From CPC320 sp002684375 (GTDB lineage: Bacteria > Pseudomonadota > Alphaproteobacteria > Rhodobacterales > Rhodobacteraceae), in assembly GCA_965662545.1 (NCBI GenBank), contig CBFIHZ010000005.1:57682-121681 (forward strand): a stretch of DNA of 64,000 bases, read 5' to 3'. Made by a program: the position numbers and the translations under genes. Under the pieces are notes generated by a model. That model worked only from the letters and a program-made list of their open reading frames with translations. It was not told the origin of the DNA and made no database searches. Below, piece after piece: positions 8,642 to 15,997 of the stretch; positions within the stretch are counted from its first letter, which is position 1; the number at the start of each line of letters is the position of its first letter.

Positions 8642-10300
8642 TTATACTCGGGCGATAAAGCCATATTTTAGCAACCAACAATAAGCGTTTTCGACTTTCA
8701 ACGCATTAAATTTAAGCTCTCCGGCGACAGTGTCCGGTGCCACGCCTTGCACTCCAAATTTTACAATCGTGGTCAAAACCGCTGAAATTGTCTCGCATGT
8801 CTCAAAGCGGTGACCCGCAGCTGCATAGCGACGCAGTTTAAACATTTCTTCTACCGAAAGGGTGCTGTTGTTAACGGCTTTGCAGATTTGCGAGCCATGG
8901 GGCATGAAGTGTGTTGGAAATTTCGAAAGATACGCCATGGGTGGCGGTGCTATGGGGTGGCTTTTGGAATAGTGTCGCGCGTTTGGTGCGGTACAGCTGC
9001 GAATTTCTGCAAGATGCGCCCAAACCTCTTGCATTTGCGGCACAACCACTGACCAATCATACTTTGTTTTGACGCGCTCGATCCCATTGTCACCCATCCT
9101 TTTACGTATCGATTCATTGGATGCCAGCCCGATGATGGCATCAATCAATAGGGGTAAATTAATTTCGACCTGTGCTGATAAATTACCAGAATATTGGGCG
9201 AAATTTATTTCATCCAAATGCAAAAGCCTCGCTTGTTCGGCGGTTTGTGCGCTGCGTGTGCTAAGCGTCGGTACCCTAATGCCGACATCGGGGCTTACCG
9301 TGTCGCGCAGACCGTCCCAGTCAGATGCAATCACCGGCAGACCTGCGGCCATCGCCTCGATTGGCGCGAGCCCGAATGATTCTTGCATGTTGTCAATCGG
9401 ATATGCAGCAATGTCAGCGCCTGAATAGGCTTTGTCGCGGTTGCCTGATATATCTCCGTCAAGATAATGATAGCCAACATCTGGCATCAAAGATGCGGCA
9501 CCGACCTCAAATACTTTTTTTGAATGGGTGTCGGCATAATAGCTGCACGCAACCATGTGCAATCGTTTTTGGCTGCCCAACGCCTTTTGGGCTTGTTGGA
9601 GGGCTATGAATAAAGGCAAGGGGTCAAATTTGGAATAAGGGCTGAGACGGGCCACGGTCGAGACGACGATATCATCCTCTGTCCATCCCATCTCTTGGCG
9701 AAAGCTATGGCGTATCTCTGGTTTGCGGTAGAAGTCTTTGGCATGAATGCCAAGCGGCACAACGGGTAACTGTGGGCGTGGTGGTACAGAACCAAAACGG
9801 TGAGATAGAAAATCATCAGCGGTTTCAAACAAATATTGTATTGCTGAGTGCACCGCTTGAGAGGTGCAAATAATCGCATCCCATTCGGCCTGTGGACTGA
9901 CACGCAGGTTGAACATTCCATCCATGAAAGCGGGGCTTGAAATGGTATGGGTCAGACCGCAAAGTGAATAGCTTTCCATGCCGAAATGTAGGCGTTCCCA
10001 AGCTTGTTTATAATAGTTCGGCGTAGGGATAAACATCGCGCCCAGGTGATGTAACGGCTGTGGTGTGCTGTTTAGAAAGCCTTTGACCCGCTTGGATACG
10101 CCATATTTTTTTGCGATCTGTACAAAAGTTTCGAGCCGCTTTTTGGTATTGGATATGGCGATGAATTCGTCGACATCGGCGTGGTCAAAAAAACCTTTCA
10201 GAAAAGATTGTCCGGCCATACGCCGACCGTTCAGGCCATTTTGGGGATTAAACCCGTCCTCAAGGTAATAAATAGCGGCATTGCGTTTGGGGTCTGGCAT
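8642..10300 (-). CDS. GT4-type glycosyltransferase with C-terminal extension
   Basis: 552 residues. Residues ~180-430 are a GT-B fold C-terminal domain: VVSTVARLSPYSKFDPL begins the nucleotide-sugar half, and ESFGLAPIEAMAAGLPVIAS at 307-326 holds the E-x7-E motif of retaining GT4 enzymes. The N-terminal half is an acceptor domain without signal peptide, so the protein is cytoplasmic. Residues ~440-552 form an extra region with a Pro-rich linker (HPIAPPPMAYL) and a helical end that looks winged-helix-like (VAPDTVAGELKFNALKVENA). The sugar and acceptor are not deducible; no polysaccharide genes are adjacent. Confidence 0.85.
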   Translation of the reverse strand: MPDPKRNAAIYYLEDGFNPQNGLNGRRMAGQSFLKGFFDHADVDEFIAISNTKKRLETFVQIAKKYGVSKRVKGFLNSTPQPLHHLGAMFIPTPNYYKQAWERLHFGMESYSLCGLTHTISSPAFMDGMFNLRVSPQAEWDAIICTSQAVHSAIQYLFETADDFLSHRFGSVPPRPQLPVVPLGIHAKDFYRKPEIRHSFRQEMGWTEDDIVVSTVARLSPYSKFDPLPLFIALQQAQKALGSQKRLHMVACSYYADTHSKKVFEVGAASLMPDVGYHYLDGDISGNRDKAYSGADIAAYPIDNMQESFGLAPIEAMAAGLPVIASDWDGLRDTVSPDVGIRVPTLSTRSAQTAEQARLLHLDEINFAQYSGNLSAQVEINLPLLIDAIIGLASNESIRKRMGDNGIERVKTKYDWSVVVPQMQEVWAHLAEIRSCTAPNARHYSKSHPIAPPPMAYLSKFPTHFMPHGSQICKAVNNSTLSVEEMFKLRRYAAAGHRFETCETISAVLTTIVKFGVQGVAPDTVAGELKFNALKVENAYCWLLKYGFIARV

Positions 10301-10514
10301 AAGAATGAATCCTGAGAAACCGTTTTTTAAAAATGCAGATGAGGGTGCTTATAAAAGCGCGACGCTGGTCGTGAGACAGTACAAACGCCAAACACCCCAT
10401 CAGAATGGTGATCAAGCTGTGGCCGTTATTGCGGCCAACTATGGCAAAAGCATGACAGTATCTGTCGAAATAGCAGGCGGTGTGAAAGCGCAAAAATTCA
10501 TAATAATTTCGAAT

Positions 10515-10535
10515 AAATGCGTCGTGCGACGCGAC
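10515..10535 (-). terminator. Possible terminator after glpK
   Basis: Immediately after the glpK stop the minus strand reads GCGTCG CA CGACGC, followed by ATTTATT. The short loop and the weak T-run make this a low-confidence terminator. Confidence 0.35.
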
Positions 10536-12023
10536 TTAGACGTTCAGGGTCGCCTGTACAGCCCGATTCCAACCGGCACATTTATCCTCTCTTGTCTCTG
10601 GATCCATAGCCGGGGTAAAGCGTGTTTGGCATGCCCATGTTTTGGCAAAGGCTGCCATCTCGGGGTAAAGCCCGCAGTGCATGCCGGCCAGCCAGGCGGC
10701 CCCAAGGGCGGTGGTTTCTAAAAACTCTGGTCTGTCAACGGGCGCATCGATAATATCTGATACGAATTGCATCGTCCAGTTTGACGCGCTCATGCCGCCA
10801 TCCACCCGCAACACCGCCTGTCCGTCTGATTGATCCCAATCGGCTTGCATGGCTTGCAATAGGTCGCGCGTTTGAAAGCCGACGCTTTCGAGGGCCGCAC
10901 GGGAAAATTCGGCCGGGCCTGAATTGCGCGACAAACCAAAAATCGCGCCGCGGCATTCAGCATTCCAATAGGGGGCCCCAAGCCCGGTAAAAGCCGGCAC
11001 CATCACCACATTTTGTCCGCTGTCGGCGGCCTCCGCGAGCGTTTGAGTTTCGGTGGCATGATCGATGATTTGCAACCCGTCGCGCAGCCATTGCACCACG
11101 GCACCGGCAATGAAAATTGAACCTTCCAATGCATAGGTCGGGGTGCCGTTTAACTGATAGGCAATCGTCGTCAGCAGGCGGTTTTTCGATGAAACCGGTG
11201 TGGCGCCGGTGTTTAAAAGTGCAAAGCACCCGGTGCCATAGGTTGATTTCAACATGCCTGGCTCGAAACAGGCCTGTCCCACGGTTGCGGCTTGCTGGTC
11301 TCCGGCAACGCCACAGATTGCGATGGGGGTGCCAAAAAGTGACGCATCAGTTTGGCCAAAATCTGCAGCGCAATCTAGTACTTTAGGCAACATGCATACA
11401 GGGATTTCGAGCAGGCTGCATATCGTATGGCTCCAGCGACCCTTGCGGATGTCGTACAATAAAGTCCGTGCGGCATTGGTGGCATCGGTGACGTGTACCG
11501 CGCCCTTGGTCAATTTCCAGATCAGGAAACTATCCACCGTTCCAAACAACAAATCGCCAGCGTTTGCCCGTTCTCGGGCACCGGGCACATTTGCAAGTAT
11601 CCAGCTTAGTTTTGTGCCCGAAAAATATGGGTCAAGTCTCAACCCGGTGCGGTCTGTGACCATTTGCTCATGGCCGTAATCACGCAATGTTTGACACAAG
11701 GGAGCAGTCCGACGATCTTGCCAGACAATCGCGTTATAGACCGGTTCGCCACTATGCTTATCCCAGACAAGCGTCGTTTCGCGCTGATTGGTAATGCCAA
11801 TGGCTGCAATGTCGCCGGCAGTCAGCGCCGCCTGTGACAGGGCAGTGTGGCAGGTGGCAAGCGTGCTGTCCCATAGATCGGCCGGATCATGCTCAACCCA
11901 GCCGGAATTGGGATAGTGTTGGGCAAATTCTTGCTGCGCTGAGGTTACTTGCGCCATCTCGCTATCAAAAATGATGGCCCTGCTAGAGGTGGTTCCCTGA
12001 TCAATCGCTAGAATATGGGTCAT
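10536..12023 (-). CDS. glpK: Glycerol kinase
   Basis: 495 residues, the usual length of GlpK. FGGY-family sugar kinase: phosphate-binding DQGTTSSRAIIFD at residues 7-19, substrate region GITNQRETTLVWD, ADP-binding GVAGDQQAATVGQ, and the second signature around GGMSASNWTMQFVSDII. It phosphorylates cytoplasmic glycerol with ATP to sn-glycerol 3-phosphate, which GlpD then oxidises. It follows glpD by about 160 bases on the same strand, probably one operon repressed by GlpR encoded divergently upstream. Confidence 0.96.
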   Translation of the reverse strand: MTHILAIDQGTTSSRAIIFDSEMAQVTSAQQEFAQHYPNSGWVEHDPADLWDSTLATCHTALSQAALTAGDIAAIGITNQRETTLVWDKHSGEPVYNAIVWQDRRTAPLCQTLRDYGHEQMVTDRTGLRLDPYFSGTKLSWILANVPGARERANAGDLLFGTVDSFLIWKLTKGAVHVTDATNAARTLLYDIRKGRWSHTICSLLEIPVCMLPKVLDCAADFGQTDASLFGTPIAICGVAGDQQAATVGQACFEPGMLKSTYGTGCFALLNTGATPVSSKNRLLTTIAYQLNGTPTYALEGSIFIAGAVVQWLRDGLQIIDHATETQTLAEAADSGQNVVMVPAFTGLGAPYWNAECRGAIFGLSRNSGPAEFSRAALESVGFQTRDLLQAMQADWDQSDGQAVLRVDGGMSASNWTMQFVSDIIDAPVDRPEFLETTALGAAWLAGMHCGLYPEMAAFAKTWACQTRFTPAMDPETREDKCAGWNRAVQATLNV

Positions 12024-12182
12024 ATGCCCCCCCTTTTATGTGTATGAGCGCCCTTTTGTTGTCAAACTTAGCGGGTCTTTCACCTGAAAGAAATAGGCCC
12101 GCTCAGTCTGGGCTTGAAAGGTTGCCATGTTGGTTTGCCACGGGGGTCGCCCGTTGGCGCTTGCCGGTGCCTAAAGTTATAC

Positions 12183-13790
12183 TCAGGTGGCACCGGTTGC
12201 ATGATTTTGGTTATAATCTGCCATCCAAGTCTCGAGCGTGGCGATCTGATCATCACTCAAACGCAACCCTAGTTTAGAGCGGCGCCACACCACGTCATCG
12301 GCAGTCCGGGCGTATTCGTGACGCATCAGCCATGCCACTTCGCGTTCAGTGAGGGTGGCGCCAAAACCCTGCCCAAGATGTTTGGTGGTCTGAGCTGTGC
12401 CGAGCATGTTCTGGGCGTCTGTGCCATAGGCCCGGATCAGCCGCTGCGCCCATTTTCGATCGAGAAATGGGTAAGCGGCGCAAAGCTCGGTAATAAGGCG
12501 GTCCACATCGCCAACGGGAAAATCACCACCGGGCAGAGCGACACCTGCAGTCCAAGGGGGGGTGGCTTGCGCAAAAAACGGAGTGATTTTCTCCAAAGCG
12601 GATTCAGCGAGTTTACGATACGTGGTGATTTTACCGCCAAAAATATTCAGCATCGGCGCGCCCTGAGCCCCCAGCGCCCCCTGATCTAGCGTTAATACAT
12701 AATCACGCGTCGCCGCAGTGGCCGAAGCCGCCCCATCGTCATAGAGAGGGCGCACGCCCGAATAGCTCCAGACCACATCCTCTTTTGTCACGGGCTTTTC
12801 GAAATAGCGTGACGCAAACTGCAGCAGATAATCGCGTTCTTCTGGCGCGCATTCAGCTGGGGTAGAGGGATCATCATGGTCGGCATCCGTTGTTCCAATC
12901 AGGGTGAAGTCGGTCTCATAGGGAATGGCAAATATAATCCGCCCGTCCGTGCCTTGAAAAAAATAACATTTTTCGTGGTCAAACAGTTTTTTAGTGACGA
13001 TGTGGCTGCCACGTACCAACCGTACCCCGTCTGTGGCGTTGATGCCGGCTGTGTGGCGCAAGATATTTGCAACCCAAGGCCCTCCCGCATTTACCAGCAT
13101 CCTTGCGCGCACCACCCGCGGCTCTCCGCGCGGGTTTTCGTTGATTGTGATATGCCATAGGCCATTATCACGCCGCGCCTCAGTCACTTTGGTGCGGGGC
13201 AGAATTCGGGCGCCACGGGTCTCGGCATCGCGGGCATTCAGCACTACGAGCCTGGAGTCTTCGATCCAGCAATCAGAATATTCATAAGCCTTTTCAAATT
13301 TGCTGTTCAAAGGCGCGCCTGCAGGGTCGCGGCGCAAATCCAATGTACGGGTGGCAGGTAAAAATTTGCGGCCACCCAGCGTGTCATACATAAAGAGACC
13401 AAGGCGCAATAACCAAGCCGGACGCCGCCCCCGCATTCCGGGCAGGACGCGGTTCAATAGGCGTGACGTCGGGGTGTCGCTCTCAAAGCGCATGTCAGCA
13501 TGGTAGGGCAATACAAATCGCATCGGCCAGCTGATATGCGGCATCGCCCGCAAAAGTGTTTCGCGCTCAATCAACGCCTCGCGCACCAGTCTGAACTCAA
13601 AATATTCAAGATAGCGCAGACCGCCATGAAATAATTTGGTCGAGGCTGAAGAGGTTGCCGAGCCCAGATCATTCATCTCAGCTAGGGTCACCGACAGCCC
13701 GCGACCGGCAGCATCGCGCGCAATCCCGCACCCGTTGATGCCACCACCAATAATGAAAAGGTCGGAAATATCGTCTTTTTGGTGTACCAT
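12183..13790 (-). CDS. glpD: Aerobic glycerol-3-phosphate dehydrogenase
   Basis: 535 residues. The N-terminus LFIIGGGINGCGIARDAAGRG is the FAD-binding dinucleotide fold; FHGGLRYLEYFEFRLVREAL and LIGTTDADHDDPSTPAECAPEE are typical GlpD blocks, and the C-terminal ~120 residues form the GlpD cap domain. The enzyme is membrane-associated and passes electrons from glycerol 3-phosphate to ubiquinone, yielding dihydroxyacetone phosphate. Transcribed divergently from glpR; two GlpR-type sites lie 60-80 bases upstream of its ATG. Confidence 0.96.
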   Translation of the reverse strand: MVHQKDDISDLFIIGGGINGCGIARDAAGRGLSVTLAEMNDLGSATSSASTKLFHGGLRYLEYFEFRLVREALIERETLLRAMPHISWPMRFVLPYHADMRFESDTPTSRLLNRVLPGMRGRRPAWLLRLGLFMYDTLGGRKFLPATRTLDLRRDPAGAPLNSKFEKAYEYSDCWIEDSRLVVLNARDAETRGARILPRTKVTEARRDNGLWHITINENPRGEPRVVRARMLVNAGGPWVANILRHTAGINATDGVRLVRGSHIVTKKLFDHEKCYFFQGTDGRIIFAIPYETDFTLIGTTDADHDDPSTPAECAPEERDYLLQFASRYFEKPVTKEDVVWSYSGVRPLYDDGAASATAATRDYVLTLDQGALGAQGAPMLNIFGGKITTYRKLAESALEKITPFFAQATPPWTAGVALPGGDFPVGDVDRLITELCAAYPFLDRKWAQRLIRAYGTDAQNMLGTAQTTKHLGQGFGATLTEREVAWLMRHEYARTADDVVWRRSKLGLRLSDDQIATLETWMADYNQNHATGAT

Positions 13791-13849
13791 GTTTGTCCTT
13801 GAATTCAGTCCCCTGTTTTTGTGCGGTTTCCATCTACATTGTCAATATA

Positions 13850-13869
13850 TACGTTCGTAAATGTTCGTA
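13850..13869. promoter_or_regulatory. Tandem GlpR operator sites
   Basis: AATGTTCGTA (13860-13869) matches the E. coli GlpR half-site consensus WATKYTCGWW at every position, and TACGTTCGTA (13850-13859) immediately before it misses one. The two 10-mers are head-to-tail in the glpD-glpR divergent region, 60-80 bases from the glpD start and 160-180 from glpR. They probably control glpD-glpK and possibly glpR itself. Confidence 0.65.
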
Positions 13870-14030
13870 TTATCTATCGAGGCGGTCATGCTTGTATTTT
13901 TAGAAAGTAAATATTATCCGATCCAGACGGGTGGGTGGTCGGCGCGCCCCGAGAGATGCCGCCCAAGGGCTGTGGTTGATCATTGGGTTGCGACAGCTTA
14001 GCGTCGCAGCCATGTTCATGGGAGTCCCTG

Positions 14031-14792
14031 ATGTCGCAAACACTTCGCCTGCCGGAAATACTCGAGATCGCACGCGAGACCGGGAAAGTTGCGGTCGAAG
14101 ATCTCGCGGCGCATTTTGGTGTCACGGTACAGACGATCCGGCGTGACCTCAGTGAGTTGGCTGAAGACGGCCGACTTGATCGTGTGCACGGTGGCGCGGT
14201 TCTGCCTTCGGGAATTACCAACTTGGGGTATGAAGAGCGTCGGTTACTGAACCAGCCGGCCAAGCGCGCGATGGCGCGGGCCTGTGCCAAAGACATCCCG
14301 GCGGGGGCTTGCGTATTTCTTAACATCGGCACCTCGACTGAGGCCGTAGCGCGGGAATTACTGCACCATAGCGATTTAATGGTGGTGACCAACAATATGA
14401 ACGTAGCGTCAATTCTCGCGCCAAACACGAACTGCGAAATCATCATGGCCGGCGGCGTTTTGCGCCGTGCTGACGGTGGTCTAGTGGGCAGTCTCACCAC
14501 CCGGATGATCACACAGTTCAAATTTGATTACGCGGTGATTGGCTGTTCGGCGCTGGATCAAGATGGCGATGTATTAGATTTTGACTTTCAAGAGGTCACA
14601 GTCAGTCAGACAATTATCGCACAGGCCCGCCAGACGTTTTTGGTGGCAGATCATTCGAAATTTCAACGCCATGCCCCGGTGCAGATCACATCTCTTTCCA
14701 AGCTGGATCGTTTTTATTCCGATTCGGCCTTGGATGCATCGCTTGCCGCAGCGTGCAAGACTTGGCAGACCGAGGTCCGGCTTTGCACTTAG
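14031..14792 (+). CDS. glpR: DeoR-family glycerol regulon repressor
   Basis: 253 residues from ATG 14031, six bases after GGAG; longer readings starting at 13983 lack a ribosome-binding site. Residues ~17-55 form the DeoR helix-turn-helix (VAVEDLAAHFGVTVQTIRRDLSEL as a typical block, read in part), followed by RVHGGAV. The C-terminal sensor domain has the sugar-phosphate isomerase-like fold (NIGTSTEAVARELL). Expected inducer is glycerol 3-phosphate. Its position divergent to glpD-glpK supports GlpR. The stop overlaps the convergent glk end by 4 bases. Confidence 0.92.
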   Translation: MSQTLRLPEILEIARETGKVAVEDLAAHFGVTVQTIRRDLSELAEDGRLDRVHGGAVLPSGITNLGYEERRLLNQPAKRAMARACAKDIPAGACVFLNIGTSTEAVARELLHHSDLMVVTNNMNVASILAPNTNCEIIMAGGVLRRADGGLVGSLTTRMITQFKFDYAVIGCSALDQDGDVLDFDFQEVTVSQTIIAQARQTFLVADHSKFQRHAPVQITSLSKLDRFYSDSALDASLAAACKTWQTEVRLCT

Positions 14793-15772
14793 CCCCGGAG
14801 CCCATGCAGGGCGTTTGCGCATCCTGTCAGTGCGGCATAATCGTCATGAACCAACGCAATTTCGAAGCGTTCCATAGTCTGTGTAAACCGCCCCATGGCG
14901 TAAAATGCTGTGGCAAATTCGTAGCGCTGCAGGTAGGGCGCGAGGGCTCTGGCCACGCCTCCGACCAAATAAATTCCACCATAGGGCAAATGGATCAAGG
15001 CAAGATCGGCACATAGCTGTGCAAGCAAGCGTACCGTGATCTGCACGGTTTTACGCGCCACAGGATCCGATCCTTTCGCCATGACCGCCATGATCTGTTG
15101 TGCGCTTAGGTTGTGGGCTTGCCCTGCTGTCTTGGCAAAATATCGGTATACGGTTTCAAGCCCAGACCCTGCCAGCACGTGTTCAACCGAGGCAAAGCCG
15201 TGTTGCTTCTGGAGATACAGCGCCAGATCAAGATCGTCCTGACTGCGCACGGGCAATCCGATGTGCCCTGTTTCCGAGGCGGGAACACGCACCCCTGAGG
15301 CATCAGTAAGCGCCAGCGCCGCGTTGCAGCCGGTGCCGACCCCAATAACAAGTTTCGTGCTATGGCGCAGAGGCTCTTGATGCGGTGCAGGCGAGGAAAG
15401 AACCTTTTCGAATGCGCTGTCGGGTAAGTCCTGCAACGCATAGGCTTGCGCCTGTAAATCATTGATAATCGCCACTGTCTCAGCGCCGGTAACCTGTTTC
15501 AGGCCGGTTTGGTCCATCGCCCAATTCAAGTTGGTCAGACGTCCGGTGCCGTTTTCGACCGGACCCGCGATAGCGACACAACTCGCGGTGATCTGGTCGA
15601 CAGAAAGCGTTTCGCAATACTGCTTGATGACCGCGTGCAAGCTGTCAAATTCGCGATTGGCGTATCGTTTGATCGAAGTGCTATCTATGCTGCCGTTACG
15701 GGCCAGCGCGATCCGTGTATTGGTGCCGCCAACATCTGCCACAAGTGTGATCTTATTGATATTTTTGGGCAT
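14789..15772 (-). CDS. glk: Glucokinase
   Basis: 327 residues of the bacterial glucokinase family (PF02685). The phosphate 1 motif VADVGGTNTRIAL is at residues 11-23, the substrate region INDLQAQAYAL follows, and GVGTGCNAALAL plus ETGHIGLPV provide ATP and glucose contacts. It makes glucose 6-phosphate, feeding Pgi and Zwf encoded 43 kb away in this window. Convergent with glpR, not part of the glp operon. Confidence 0.93.
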   Translation of the reverse strand: MPKNINKITLVADVGGTNTRIALARNGSIDSTSIKRYANREFDSLHAVIKQYCETLSVDQITASCVAIAGPVENGTGRLTNLNWAMDQTGLKQVTGAETVAIINDLQAQAYALQDLPDSAFEKVLSSPAPHQEPLRHSTKLVIGVGTGCNAALALTDASGVRVPASETGHIGLPVRSQDDLDLALYLQKQHGFASVEHVLAGSGLETVYRYFAKTAGQAHNLSAQQIMAVMAKGSDPVARKTVQITVRLLAQLCADLALIHLPYGGIYLVGGVARALAPYLQRYEFATAFYAMGRFTQTMERFEIALVHDDYAALTGCANALHGLRG

Positions 15773-15918
15773 ATGATCTCTCCTTGATGGCTGAGTGCTG
15801 CATACTCAATTACCGGGTCAATCTTCAAGTGCTCAAACCGGATGAGGAGACTCACACAGCGGGCAATTTGTAAACTTCTCCCTACAAGATTTCGAAACAA
15901 ACAAAATAGATTTCCCGC

Positions 15919-15933
15919 GTTCTTTATTTGTTC
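15919..15933 (+). promoter_or_regulatory. LexA (SOS) box of uvrA
   Basis: GTTCTTTATTTGTTC is a perfect GTTC-N7-GTTC direct repeat, the LexA-binding consensus in alphaproteobacteria. It lies 65 bases before the uvrA ATG, in the divergent glk-uvrA space; TTGACA at 15953-15958 could be the -35 element just downstream. SOS control of uvrA is expected. Confidence 0.88.
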
Positions 15934-15997
15934 TCATTTTTTCATTGGAAGCTTGACACAAAGCGATTACATACACCCTTAAATGATGGGATGGACG

